Source: PALSA-505 sp963762615
Lineage (GTDB): Bacteria > Actinomycetota > Actinomycetes > Streptosporangiales > Streptosporangiaceae
Direction of reading: 5' to 3'
DNA length: 64,000 bases
NCBI GenBank assembly: GCA_963762615.1
Contig: CAVXLG010000012.1
Location: 620,001-684,000 of the forward strand
In this document: positions 31,975 through 40,134 of the stretch, in pieces
How positions within the stretch are numbered: position 1 is the first letter of the stretch
Layout of the letters: the number at the start of each line of letters is the position of its first letter
The notes under the pieces: model-generated
What the model was told of the DNA's origin: nothing
What the model saw: only the letters and a program-made list of their open reading frames with translations
Databases searched by the model: none
Program-made: the position numbers and the translations under genes

Positions 31975-32919
31975 GTGATCCCCGAGCCGGCCGTCAACAC
32001 GATCACCCGGCCGTACCGGGGCCTGTCGGTGCAGGAGGTTGACGTCCCGCTCACCGGGCAGGCGATCGGGGCGCTGCTGCGCCGGCGTGACATCTACCGC
32101 CGTACCGCGTTCCTTGTCCTGCGCAACCACGGCGAGACCGCCCTGGTCGCGGTGCGGCCGGGCGACCCCCGCGCGCTGTTCTCGCCGGTGGCGGAGCTGC
32201 GCGTGCTGTCCGGGCCGTCGGCCACCGCGTGGATCGAGGAGCCTTCGGCGGACGTCAGCAACGCCTCCGCGCTGGCCGCGGCCGCCCTGGCGCGGCGGCG
32301 CGACGGCGTACTGGCCTACGTCGTGCAGGGCCGCTTCGAGCACGTGAACTTCATCTGGCGGCCCGCGCCGCTGACCGTCCGCGTCACCGAGGTCGTCCCG
32401 CCGCATCCGCCGAAACTTCTGGCCATGGCCGAGCAGGCGGTCGGTTTCGACGAGGATCTGCCGCCGGTGACGCTGGTGCCCGACTGCCTGGACGTCCGGG
32501 AGCTTATGGCTGACCATCCGGCGCCGCACTACCTGCTGCCCTGCCGGGGTAGCGGCGTGGCGGCCCGCGGCGAGGTCAGCTTCCTGGACTGCCACCCGGC
32601 GTACCGGCCGGACTGGCTGCTCATCGGCTGTGACCGGTCGGTGCAGTTCCATGCGCACTTCTATGGCGAGCAGCCGCGGCGAGTAGACCTGTGCCCGCGG
32701 GCCCGGGCCGCCGCCCGGCAGGGCGAGCGGCTGCTCACCAAGTGCTGCCTGCTGGAGCGGGATATCCAGGTGGACGGCCAGACGGCGGTGGTGCCGTGGG
32801 GAGCGAACCATGACGAGGTGCGCGCCGCACTGCGCGCCTTGTGCGGCCTCCCCCCGGCCGGGATTCCGGGCATCGTGCAGGCGGACCCGGCCGCGGCGAC
32901 GCCGGGCATCCGGTCATGA
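31975..32919 (+). CDS. Unrecognised Cys/His-rich protein inside the CoM biosynthesis operon
   Basis: A 314-aa cytosolic protein that I cannot assign to a family. It begins 1 nt after comA and overlaps the next gene by ATGA, so it is firmly part of the operon. It has no signal peptide or membrane span. The C-terminal half carries clustered Cys and His: PHYLLPCRGSG, SFLDCHPAY, LLIGCDRSVQFHAHFYGEQ, VDLCPR and LTKCCLLER. This pattern suggests a metal site or thiol chemistry. It does not look like the archaeal ComB phosphatase, ComC, or ComDE. The published bacterial pathway needs decarboxylation, thiolation and reduction steps after phosphate elimination, so this protein is a candidate for one of them or for sulfur delivery. 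Pure inference from position and residues. Confidence 0.6.
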   Translation: MIPEPAVNTITRPYRGLSVQEVDVPLTGQAIGALLRRRDIYRRTAFLVLRNHGETALVAVRPGDPRALFSPVAELRVLSGPSATAWIEEPSADVSNASALAAAALARRRDGVLAYVVQGRFEHVNFIWRPAPLTVRVTEVVPPHPPKLLAMAEQAVGFDEDLPPVTLVPDCLDVRELMADHPAPHYLLPCRGSGVAARGEVSFLDCHPAYRPDWLLIGCDRSVQFHAHFYGEQPRRVDLCPRARAAARQGERLLTKCCLLERDIQVDGQTAVVPWGANHDEVRAALRALCGLPPAGIPGIVQADPAAATPGIRS

Positions 32920-34271
32920 GCTCGGCGCATCCCGCCGATTCGGCCGTCTACGGTCACCTGTGGACCACCCCGGAGGTGTCCGCGCTGTTCACCGACGAGG
33001 GCCGGACGCAGTCCTGGCTCGGCATCCTGGCCGCGCTTGCCGAGGCGCAGGCCGAGGTCGGCCTGGTGCCGGCCGCCGCCGCCCGGGTGATCCGCGCGCA
33101 CGCCGACGTCTCGCGGCTAGACCTTGGCCTCGTCGCCGAGCAGACTCGGGCGAGCGGTCACTCGACCATCGGCCTGATCCGCGCGCTGCGCCAGTCCCTG
33201 CCCGAAGAGGCCCGTGAGTGGGTGTACTACGGCGCGACGGTGCAGGACGTGTCCGACACCTGGTTCGGGCTCGTGTTCCGGGCCCTGGGGGACATCGCCC
33301 GGCGGGACGTGACCAGGATGCGGGACCGCGCCCTGGATCTCGCCGGGCAGTACCGGGACACCCCGATGTGCGGGCGTACCCACGGGCAGCCCGGCCTCCC
33401 TGTCACGTTCGGGTTCAAGTCGGCCAGCTGGGCCGCCGAGCTCGACCGGCACCTGGACCGGCTCCGGCTCGGCCGCGGCCGCTGGGAGCTGGCCCAGCTG
33501 GGCGGCGCGCTCGGCACGATGGAGTTCTGGGGCGATGCCGCCACCGACCTGCTCGACGCGTTCGCCGGCCGGCTGGGGCTTGGTGCCCCCCTGCTGCCCT
33601 GGCTGACCTCCCGGGACGGGGTGGCCGAGTTCATCTGGCTGCTCGCGGCCATCGCCGCCACGGTCGGCAAGATCGGCAACGAGGTCTACCAGCTGCAGCG
33701 GCCGGAGATCGGCGAACTGCACGAGGCGACGGCCCCCGGCACGGTCGGATCGATCACGATGCCGCACAAGCGGAACCCGGAGATCTCCGAGCACCTGGTC
33801 ACCCTGTCTCGCGTGGTGCGGGCGCAGGCCGGGATCGCCCTGGAATCGATGGTGTCCGAGCACGAGCGGGACGGGCGGGCCTGGAAGGCCGAGTGGCTGG
33901 TAGTGCCGGAGACCGCCATGGCCTTCGGCGCCTGCGTGGCCGCGGGGGCCAGGATGCTCGACGGACTGTCGGTGGACGCCGACCGGATGCGGGCGAACAT
34001 CGACGCCCAGCACGGCTACCTGCTGTCCGAGCCCGTGATGCGCTCGCTGGCCTGCCGGGTGGGCAAGCACACCGCCCACGACACGGTGTACGCCGTGGCC
34101 ATGGACGGCATCGGCAGCGGCCAGGACTTCCGCACCGCGCTGCGCGCCGACCCGCGGCTGAACGCGATCTCCGACGCCGAGCTCGACCGGCTGCTGGACG
34201 TGCGGGCCGCCCTCGGCTCATGCGGGGCGTTCGTAGACCGGGTCCGGCGTTTGGCCCGGGGCAGAGCATGA
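32916..34271 (+). CDS. Aspartase/fumarase-superfamily lyase of CoM biosynthesis (XcbC1/D1-type)
   Basis: A 451-aa member of the aspartase/fumarase superfamily, closest in style to adenylosuccinate lyase and 3-carboxymuconate cycloisomerase. The signature loop is GSITMPHKRNPEISEH; the conserved GRTHGQPGLPVTFGFK and GATVQDVSDTWF regions supply the other active-site strands. In Xanthobacter two such proteins are encoded with the ComA homologue, and one eliminates phosphate from phosphosulfolactate to give sulfoacrylate. This one or the paralogue at 35473 should do that step; which cannot be told by eye. ATG 32916 overlaps the upstream stop, and its stop overlaps the next start (ATGA), indicating tight co-translation. 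Confidence 0.85.
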   Translation: MSSAHPADSAVYGHLWTTPEVSALFTDEGRTQSWLGILAALAEAQAEVGLVPAAAARVIRAHADVSRLDLGLVAEQTRASGHSTIGLIRALRQSLPEEAREWVYYGATVQDVSDTWFGLVFRALGDIARRDVTRMRDRALDLAGQYRDTPMCGRTHGQPGLPVTFGFKSASWAAELDRHLDRLRLGRGRWELAQLGGALGTMEFWGDAATDLLDAFAGRLGLGAPLLPWLTSRDGVAEFIWLLAAIAATVGKIGNEVYQLQRPEIGELHEATAPGTVGSITMPHKRNPEISEHLVTLSRVVRAQAGIALESMVSEHERDGRAWKAEWLVVPETAMAFGACVAAGARMLDGLSVDADRMRANIDAQHGYLLSEPVMRSLACRVGKHTAHDTVYAVAMDGIGSGQDFRTALRADPRLNAISDAELDRLLDVRAALGSCGAFVDRVRRLARGRA

Positions 34272-35476
34272 GCACGGCAGCCAGCGCGGCGGCCCGGCCG
34301 GATCCGGGCCTGCCGGATCCGGGCCGGCTGGCACGGCAGCCCCGCATCGGCCTCGTCCTGGAGCCGACGCCGCTGCATCCCGCACCGCGGCTGTCCCGGG
34401 AGCTGGGCGTGCCGATCCTGTTCAAGCGGGACGACCTGACCGGGCTCGGCCTCGGCGGCAACAAGCTGCGCGGGCTCGAATACATCCTGGCCGACCTGCG
34501 CCAGCGGGGCTGCGACAGCCTGGTGACCGGCGCCGGCCCGCAGTCGAACTGGACCGTGCTCGCCGCCCTGGCCTGCCTGCGCTGTCAGGTGCAACCGCAC
34601 GTCGTCTGCTACGGCTCCGGCGCCGCAGGCGAGGGCAACATGCGGCTGCACCGGTGGCTCGGGACAGATGTCCGGTTTACCGGCGACCCGGACCGGTCGT
34701 CGGTGGACGCCGGCCTGGCGGCGGCCGTGGCGGAACTGCGCGCCCAGGGCGGGCGGCCCTACCTCGTTCCCCGCGGCGGCGCGACCCCGCTGGGGGCGCT
34801 CGGCTACGTGCGGGCCAGCGTCGAACTGGCCGGGCAGCTGGCCGCGCTCGGCGAGCAGCCGTCGGCGGTGTGGCTGGCCACCGGGTCCTGCGGGACGCAG
34901 GCCGGGCTGCTGGCCGGGGCGGCGTTCACCGGCGCCTCGTACCGGGTGCGGGGGGTTGCGGTGAGCCGCCCGTCCGGCGAGAGCAGGGCCCGGGTGCGCT
35001 CGCTGGCGGCCGCGGCGGCGGCGCTGGCGGGCTGCGCGTCGCGCGTCGCGCCGCTGGACGTGCTGGACGGGTGGATCGGGCCGGGGTACGGCCTGCCGTC
35101 GCGGGAAGGGCAGCAGGCGGCCCGGCTGGTCGCGGCGACCGAGGGCGTGTTCCTCGACGACACGTTCGGCGCCAAGGCGATGGCCGCGCTGATCGCGGAA
35201 TGCCGGGCCGGCCGGGTCCGCGGCACCCAGGTGTTCCTGGTCGGCGGCGGCGCGCCGACCCTGTTCGCCGGACCGGATGCCGCGGCGTCGGCTGCCGCCG
35301 CCGGGTGCGGCGGCACAGCGGCGCCCGCGGCGGGACCGGTTCGCGGGGCGGCGCCCGCGGTGGGACCGGTTCGCGGGGCGGCGCCCGCCGCGGGACCGGT
35401 TCCCGGGGCGGCTCCTTCGGCGGGACCAGGCCGCGCGGCGTCGGCTCCCCCCGGAGTGGACGGCAGGGTCGGATGA
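34268..35476 (+). CDS. D-cysteine desulfhydrase/ACC deaminase-family PLP enzyme of CoM biosynthesis (XcbE1-type)
   Basis: A 402-aa fold-type II PLP enzyme of the D-cysteine desulfhydrase/ACC deaminase family. The PLP lysine lies in GLGLGGNKLRGLEYILAD (about residue 60), preceded by LFKRDDLTG. AGPQSNW, the phosphate-binding GSCGTQAGLLAG and the C-terminal VFLVGGGAPTLFA complete the family pattern. The Xanthobacter CoM cluster has a PLP enzyme of this family (XcbE1), assigned to late steps in which the thiol is introduced. ATG 34268 and stop 35476 both overlap neighbours by ATGA. Odd: the last 60 residues are an Ala/Pro/Gly repeat (AAPAAGPVRG) encoded by a 30-bp tandem repeat (about 35321-35440), beyond the normal end of the fold. 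Confidence 0.85.
   Translation: MSTAASAAARPDPGLPDPGRLARQPRIGLVLEPTPLHPAPRLSRELGVPILFKRDDLTGLGLGGNKLRGLEYILADLRQRGCDSLVTGAGPQSNWTVLAALACLRCQVQPHVVCYGSGAAGEGNMRLHRWLGTDVRFTGDPDRSSVDAGLAAAVAELRAQGGRPYLVPRGGATPLGALGYVRASVELAGQLAALGEQPSAVWLATGSCGTQAGLLAGAAFTGASYRVRGVAVSRPSGESRARVRSLAAAAAALAGCASRVAPLDVLDGWIGPGYGLPSREGQQAARLVAATEGVFLDDTFGAKAMAALIAECRAGRVRGTQVFLVGGGAPTLFAGPDAAASAAAAGCGGTAAPAAGPVRGAAPAVGPVRGAAPAAGPVPGAAPSAGPGRAASAPPGVDGRVG
35321..35440 (+). repeat. 30-bp tandem repeat at the 3' end of the PLP enzyme gene
   Basis: About four units of a 30-bp sequence beginning GGCGCCCGCGGCGGGACC encode AAPAAGPVRG-type decapeptides. It extends the coding sequence past the usual end of D-cysteine desulfhydrase-like proteins. 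Confidence 0.75.
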
Positions 35477-36993
35477 CGGAGATACCGCTCCCCGAGGGCT
35501 ACCTCGGCGCCGGCGCCCGGATCACCAGCGGGCCCGCGGCGGAGCTGGTCGAGGCCGGGTACGCCCTGGAGATCGCGGACGCGCCGCTGCTGCACCGCGG
35601 CCTCACTCTCGCCGACCTGGCCCACCTGGTCGCGCTGACCGAGTGCGGGGCGCTGCGGCCCGAGCAGGCGGCGCCGCTGTGCGGCTGGCTGCTCGGCCTG
35701 CTCGACTCCCCGGCCGCCGAGTTCGGCTACGACCCGCTCTACGGGGACGCCTACAACAGCCGGGAGCGGGAACTGGAGCGGGCCCTCGGCCCCGCGGCCG
35801 GACGGCTGCACCTGGGCCGCACTCGCCGGGAAGCGGGCCGCATCGCTTTCCTGCTCGGCCTGCGCGAGCGCCTCCTCGCGCTGCACGCCAACGTCGCCGC
35901 GTTCGCCACGGAGCTGAGCGACCGGGCCGCCGAGCACGCGGGCACGCTGTGGGCGGACAGCACGTACCTGCAGCCCGCGCAGCCGTCGACGTTCGGCCAT
36001 TACCTGGGAAGTTTCGCCGAGCAGGCGGTACGGCACCTGCACCGGATCGAGGCCGCCTACGAGACAGCGGAGGCCTGCCCGGCCGGCGCGGGCGCGGCCG
36101 GCGGCTCTCGGCTGCCGCTGGATCGCGACCGCATAGCCCGGCTGCTCGGCTTCGGCTTCGCCGGGCCGCACACCCGCGACGCCATGTGGTCCACGGACGC
36201 CCTGGCCGACGCGGCCGTCGCGGCCACCCAGACCGCGATGACCATCGCCCAGCTCGCCGGGGACCTGGAGATTTTCGCGAGCCCCGCCTTCGGCTACCTG
36301 ACCCTCGACGCCTCGCTGTGCCGGGCCAGCGTGCTCATGCCGCAAAAGCGCAATCCCTACGCGCTGGCCGTGCTCCGGGGCGGGGCGGGGACCCTGCTCG
36401 GCCGGCTGACCGGACTGCTCGCCACCGGCCTGACCCCGTCGGCGCGGACCGATAACTGGCTGTACGCCTACGGAGAGGTCGCCGGGGCGGTTGACCTGGC
36501 CGGCCTGCTCGTCCGGCTGGCGACGGCGGTCGTGGCCGGGCTGCGCCCGGACGTCCAGGTGCTGCGCGAGCAGGCGGCCGGCCATTTCATCGCGGGCGCC
36601 GACCTGGCCGAGGAACTGGCCCGGCGCTGCGGGCTCGACTACCGGACCGCGTACCGGGTAGCGGGCCGGGCGATCGCGGTGGCGGCCGGCCGCGGTGACA
36701 CCGAACTGACCGTGGCCGTGGTCCGCGCCGCCGCCCGGGAGGTCACCGGGACGGCCGTGCCGGTCACGGCCGAAATGCTCGCCGGGGCGACCGACCCGGC
36801 AGCCGCGGTGGCTGCCAGGAATGCCCCCGGCGGCGCCAGCCCGCCGCGGGTGCGCGAGCACGCCGGGCGGGTACGCCGGCGGGCAGCCGCGGCGCGGAGG
36901 TGGAACCAGGCGCGCCGGGCGCGCGGCGCCGAGGCCGAGGCGGAACTGCTGGCGGCGGTCCGGACGATCATGTCACGCGCAGCCGAGGCCTGA
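35473..36993 (+). CDS. Argininosuccinate lyase-like aspartase/fumarase-superfamily enzyme of CoM biosynthesis (XcbC1/D1-type)
   Basis: A 506-aa superfamily member, most like argininosuccinate lyase: DAYNSRERELERALG near residue 95, HLGRTRREAGRIAF, DSTYLQPAQPSTFGHYL, and the signature loop ASVLMPQKRNPYALAVLRG (about 290). It is clearly not the housekeeping ArgH, because it sits as last gene of the CoM operon and the N-terminus differs. Together with the gene at 32916 it supplies the pair of such enzymes seen in bacterial CoM clusters. The ATG at 35473 overlaps the PLP-enzyme stop. A basic, Arg/Ala-rich C-terminal tail of about 50 residues follows the fold. The operon ends here, with a hairpin in the convergent gap. 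Confidence 0.85.
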   Translation: MTEIPLPEGYLGAGARITSGPAAELVEAGYALEIADAPLLHRGLTLADLAHLVALTECGALRPEQAAPLCGWLLGLLDSPAAEFGYDPLYGDAYNSRERELERALGPAAGRLHLGRTRREAGRIAFLLGLRERLLALHANVAAFATELSDRAAEHAGTLWADSTYLQPAQPSTFGHYLGSFAEQAVRHLHRIEAAYETAEACPAGAGAAGGSRLPLDRDRIARLLGFGFAGPHTRDAMWSTDALADAAVAATQTAMTIAQLAGDLEIFASPAFGYLTLDASLCRASVLMPQKRNPYALAVLRGGAGTLLGRLTGLLATGLTPSARTDNWLYAYGEVAGAVDLAGLLVRLATAVVAGLRPDVQVLREQAAGHFIAGADLAEELARRCGLDYRTAYRVAGRAIAVAAGRGDTELTVAVVRAAAREVTGTAVPVTAEMLAGATDPAAAVAARNAPGGASPPRVREHAGRVRRRAAAARRWNQARRARGAEAEAELLAAVRTIMSRAAEA

Positions 36994-37018
36994 CCCTAGC
37001 TGGCCGGCGGTGCCGCGC

Positions 37019-37048
37019 GGGAACCGCGCCGCGCGGGCGCGCGGTCCC
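37019..37048. terminator. GC hairpin between the CoM operon and the convergent btuF-like gene
   Basis: 37019-37029 (GGGAACCGCGC) pairs with 37039-37048 (GCGCGGTCCC), leaving a single bulged base, and could terminate transcription from both sides. The remaining 37049-37226 holds no gene that I can support. Confidence 0.4.
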
Positions 37049-37226
37049 TGGCCGGCTGAGAGCCCGGCCGGGGCAGCGGCCGAACCGGCGGGGCCTGCGC
37101 CCGGCGTCCATCCGGCGGCACGGTCGGCGAACGGCCCCGGCCGGCCCGGCGCCTTCAGGTCGTGTCCTGGTGCCCGGCCGGCCTGCCCGGCCGGCCCGCC
37201 CGGCGAGCGGCAGCGGAGGTGCGGAC

Positions 37227-38111
37227 TCAGTTCACCCGCCGGACGGTGCCAGGCGGGGCAGCCGGGACGGCGCCGGGGTGCAGTACCGCGGCCATGGCCT
37301 CGACGCCGCAGATCAGTCGGGGTCCCGGCCGGACGACTATGCCGTCCGCGTCGATCGCCCAGACGGGCCTGCCGGGAAGTGCCCGTATCACCGGGCCGGC
37401 CTGCTCGACCGCGCCGGGCAGGTGATAGCCGCACGGCGCCACGATGACCACGTCCGGAGCTTCGGCCGCCACCTCATCCCAGGTCGTCTGCACAGACGGC
37501 ATGCCGGGCCTGGCCGCGACCGGCTCACCGCCCGCCGCGGTGACCAGGTCAGGGATCCAGTGCCCGGCGGTAAACGGCGGATCCACCCACTCGATCACCG
37601 CGACCCGGGGCCGGGGACGGCCGGCCACCAGCGCCGTGATCCGCTGACGCCGGGAGCGCAGTTCGGCGGTGAGCCGCTCCGCGCGCTCGGCTGTCCCGGT
37701 GCGCGCCGCGATCTGCAGGATCGAGTCCAGCACCTCGTCGAGCGAGCGAGGATCGAGCGATAGCACCTCGGCCCGGCAGCCGAGGTAGTCGAGCGCGTCC
37801 TGGATCTGGCCAGATGGCAGCGCGCACACCCGGCACAGGTCCTGGGTGAGGATCAGGTCGGGGTCCAGGTCCGCGAGCGCCTGCTCGTGCAGGGTATACA
37901 GGTCCGCGCCGGCGGCCATCTGCCCGCGAACGTAATCGTCGATCTCTCCCGCGGTCATCCCGCTGGTATCCCGGCCGCCCACCACGACCGTCTTCTCGGC
38001 CCGGGCGCTGGCAGGCTCGTCACACTCGAACGTCACTCCGACCAGCTGCTCGCCGAGCCCGAGGGCATAGATGATCTCGGTCGCCGAGGGAAGCAGGGAT
38101 ACCAGCCGCAC
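37227..38111 (-). CDS. BtuF-like cobalamin-binding (periplasmic-binding-fold) protein without signal peptide
   Basis: A 294-aa protein of the BtuF/FecB-type binding-protein fold (PF01497 style): RLVSLLPSATEIIYALGLG at the N-terminus, the ECDEP motif, PDLILTQDLCRVCALP, VIEWVDPPFTAGHW and PDVVIVAPCGYHLPG. The subgroup is called cobalamin-binding protein and often lacks a secretion signal, as here. GTG 38111 is preferred; the open frame upstream to 38252 has no family sequence. It may bind corrinoid in the cytoplasm, or be exported by an unseen signal. It converges on the CoM operon, and a functional link to CoM is not required: neither EaCoMT nor XecC uses cobalamin. Confidence 0.75.
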   Translation of the reverse strand: MRLVSLLPSATEIIYALGLGEQLVGVTFECDEPASARAEKTVVVGGRDTSGMTAGEIDDYVRGQMAAGADLYTLHEQALADLDPDLILTQDLCRVCALPSGQIQDALDYLGCRAEVLSLDPRSLDEVLDSILQIAARTGTAERAERLTAELRSRRQRITALVAGRPRPRVAVIEWVDPPFTAGHWIPDLVTAAGGEPVAARPGMPSVQTTWDEVAAEAPDVVIVAPCGYHLPGAVEQAGPVIRALPGRPVWAIDADGIVVRPGPRLICGVEAMAAVLHPGAVPAAPPGTVRRVN

Positions 38112-38362
38112 GCCCCGAGCATAGGCACCGCGGGGGCGGGTGCTGCCCTCGACAGCCGCCCGCATCCGATTCGCCGGCCGCCGCTCCCAGTCCGGACCGG
38201 GCCGCACCGTGCAGGTGCGCCACGGCAGCTCCCTGCGCATCAGCGTGCACACCGTTTCCTAACCGACGATGGATTTGTCCGGACGGTCCGGCGCTTATCA
38301 GAACGGATCGCCAACGCAAATATCCGGTGGCGGATCGGCCCCACGATCGGCAGGATCGGGGC

Positions 38363-39103
38363 ATGACCTCCGAATCGCACCGGCAGCCGATCGGCTCACT
38401 GCGGGCCGTGGCGCTGGACGCCCCGGACATCGACCTCCTGGCCACGTTCTACGAGCAGCTCGCCGGCTGGCGACGCGTCCCCGACGACGACGACGATTGG
38501 ATCACGATCGACTCCGGTGACGGCTGGCGGATCGGCCTGCAACGGGCCACCGGCCACGTGCCGCCGCACTGGCCTGACCAGGACCGTCCGCAGCAGGCCC
38601 ATCTCGACTTCCGGGTACCGGACATCGATGCGGCGGCCGAACGCGCCCAGCAGCTCGGCGCCAGCCTGCTACGCCGCAACGAACGGTGGCACACACTGGC
38701 CGACCCAGCGGGCCACCCGTTCGACCTGTGCGTCAGCACCGGCGATCCGCGGACCACCCTGATGAGCGTCATGCTCGACTGCCCCGACGCGAAGGCGCTG
38801 AGCCACTTCTACGCGGAGCTGCTCGGCAAGCCGGTGACGTACGAGGCGGACGGGGTCGCCATGATCGGCGAGGACGGCGCGCAGCCGGTGATGTTCCAGC
38901 AGGTGGAGCAGTACACCGCGCCGCGCTGGCCGGATCCGGCGTACCCGCAGCAGTTCCACCTCGACGTGACCGTCCAGGACGTGGACGCGGCGGAACGGGC
39001 CGCTCTCGACATCGGTGCCACCCGGCTGGACGGCGCCTGCCCGAACTGGCGCGTCTTCGCCGATCCGGCCGGCAAGCCATTCTGCCTGGTCTGGACGGTC
39101 TAA
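38363..39103 (+). CDS. Two-domain VOC (glyoxalase/bleomycin-resistance fold) protein
   Basis: A 246-aa tandem VOC protein. The first domain covers about residues 10-125 (ALDAPDIDLLATFYEQLAGW ... DPAGHPFDLC) and the second about 130-246 (LDCPDAKALSHFYAELLGKPV ... DPAGKPFCLVW). Both halves have the paired beta-alpha-beta-beta-beta modules with HLD metal-ligand-like positions (AHLDFRV, FHLDVTV). It is most like the actinobacterial glyoxalase-like family of unknown substrate. ATG 38363 is chosen from the family start; the GTG at 38327 gives an unconserved extension. The 251-bp upstream gap is shared divergently with the btuF-like gene. The stop abuts the converging DUF202 gene. Confidence 0.8.
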   Translation: MTSESHRQPIGSLRAVALDAPDIDLLATFYEQLAGWRRVPDDDDDWITIDSGDGWRIGLQRATGHVPPHWPDQDRPQQAHLDFRVPDIDAAAERAQQLGASLLRRNERWHTLADPAGHPFDLCVSTGDPRTTLMSVMLDCPDAKALSHFYAELLGKPVTYEADGVAMIGEDGAQPVMFQQVEQYTAPRWPDPAYPQQFHLDVTVQDVDAAERAALDIGATRLDGACPNWRVFADPAGKPFCLVWTV

Positions 39104-39478
39104 TTAGATCCTTAGATCCCCGCCCCGATAGCCAGAGATGGGGCCGGCTTGCACGTGCCCGGGCGGGTGGAAACCCGGCGACGAGCCGTGGCTGAGGACC
39201 ACCACCAGCACCACCAGCGCGACCGCGGCGACGGCCAGGGCGATCACCAGGAGCAGTCTGGGCCGCACTGCCCCGTGTGGTGCCTGCCTGGACATGTAGC
39301 TGCCGGTCAGCCAGATGAACGGTGCGATCGCCAGCACCGTGACGCCGGCCGCCAGGTTGACCTTGAGCACCGCGGTGCCGACGGCGGCAAAGGAGATCGA
39401 GGTACGAATCCAGGCCAGCCTGGTCCGCTCGCGGGCCAGGCCGGGGTTGACATCCTCGGGGTCGTCGGATTGAGTCAT
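39104..39478 (-). CDS. DUF202-family small membrane protein
   Basis: A 124-aa integral membrane protein with the DUF202 signature LARERTRLAWIRTSISFAAVG followed by three hydrophobic helices (about 30-48, 52-70 and 82-104). Function is unknown; the family often occurs in pairs, as here with the gene at 39484. ATG 39478 is used because the longer frame (to 39691) overlaps the upstream gene. It begins 5 nt after the upstream DUF202 gene ends, so the two are co-transcribed. Confidence 0.8.
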   Translation of the reverse strand: MTQSDDPEDVNPGLARERTRLAWIRTSISFAAVGTAVLKVNLAAGVTVLAIAPFIWLTGSYMSRQAPHGAVRPRLLLVIALAVAAVALVVLVVVLSHGSSPGFHPPGHVQAGPISGYRGGDLRI

Positions 39479-39483
39479 CGGGG

Positions 39484-40134
39484 CTACCGGAAGGCTGACA
39501 CCAGCAAGACGACGGCGGACACGATGGCCAGGGCTGCGATGGTCGCGGTCAGGATTACCGGCAGCGCCGACCGGGGCACCGGCTTGCCACGGCGCAGCGC
39601 CCGCTGGTTGCGGACCCACTCGGCGTATCCGGCCACGGCGACAACCGCGCCCAGCACGATCAGCGGGATACCGATCAGGTGGCGGCCCCACGGCACGCCG
39701 GGGAACGGGGGCAGCAGCTGGACGATGCCGAGCCCCGCGACGATCAGGGCGAGCCCGGTCCGGCTCCAGGCAAGGAACGTCCGCTCGTTGGCGAAGGTGA
39801 ACCGGGCGTCCGGCTCGGCACGGCTCGTCCCGGGTGGGGCGGTGCTGCTCGTCCCGGGTGCGGCGGTGCTGCTCGTCCCGGGTGGGGCGGTGCTGCTCGT
39901 CGCGGGTGGGGCGGTGCTGCTCGTCCCGGGTGCGGCGGTACTGCCTGTCCTCGCCGCGCCCGAACTGGCTGTCTCCGGTGCGGCGGTGCTGCTCGTCCCC
40001 GGTACCGCGCCGGGTGTCCCCGGGCCGGTGCCGCCTGTCCCCGGCCCGGTACCGCCCGTCTCCGGCGTGCCGCTTCCCGTCGCTGGTCCGGGGCTGGCGG
40101 TGCTGCCCCGATCCGGGTCGGCGGTACCGGTCAC
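39484..40134 (-). CDS. DUF202-family membrane protein with Thr/Ser/Ala/Pro repeat N-terminus
   Basis: A 216-aa protein whose C-terminal 110 residues are a DUF202 domain (RFTFANERTFLAWSRTGLALIVAGL, then two more helices). The first 100 residues are a disordered Gly/Thr/Pro/Ser repeat in which GTSSTAPP and GTSSTAAP alternate, encoded by a 24-bp tandem repeat (39836-39945). GTG 40134 is chosen because it overlaps the upstream DUF302 stop (GTGA). The open frame to 40257 has no family support. It forms a three-gene unit with DUF302 and the smaller DUF202 protein. Confidence 0.75.
   Translation of the reverse strand: MTGTADPDRGSTASPGPATGSGTPETGGTGPGTGGTGPGTPGAVPGTSSTAAPETASSGAARTGSTAAPGTSSTAPPATSSTAPPGTSSTAAPGTSSTAPPGTSRAEPDARFTFANERTFLAWSRTGLALIVAGLGIVQLLPPFPGVPWGRHLIGIPLIVLGAVVAVAGYAEWVRNQRALRRGKPVPRSALPVILTATIAALAIVSAVVLLVSAFR
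39836..39945 (-). repeat. 24-bp tandem repeat in the DUF202 gene
   Basis: GCGGTGCTGCTCGTCCCGGG-type units recur about five times with a 24-bp period, encoding alternating GTSSTAPP and GTSSTAAP octapeptides of the N-terminal tail. Confidence 0.8.

Noticed and set aside
31975..32919. Archaeal-type ComB phosphosulfolactate phosphatase
   Set aside because: The VDVLRATTT-like start and other ComB features are absent, and bacterial CoM synthesis removes phosphate by an AFS lyase instead.
34804..36861. 685-codon minus-strand frame opposite the lyase and PLP genes
   Set aside because: Low-complexity shadow; the plus-strand CoM operon has full catalytic signatures.
35473..36993. Housekeeping argininosuccinate lyase (argH)
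   Set aside because: No arg genes nearby; it is the last member of an operon with ComA, a second AFS lyase and a D-cysteine-desulfhydrase-like enzyme.
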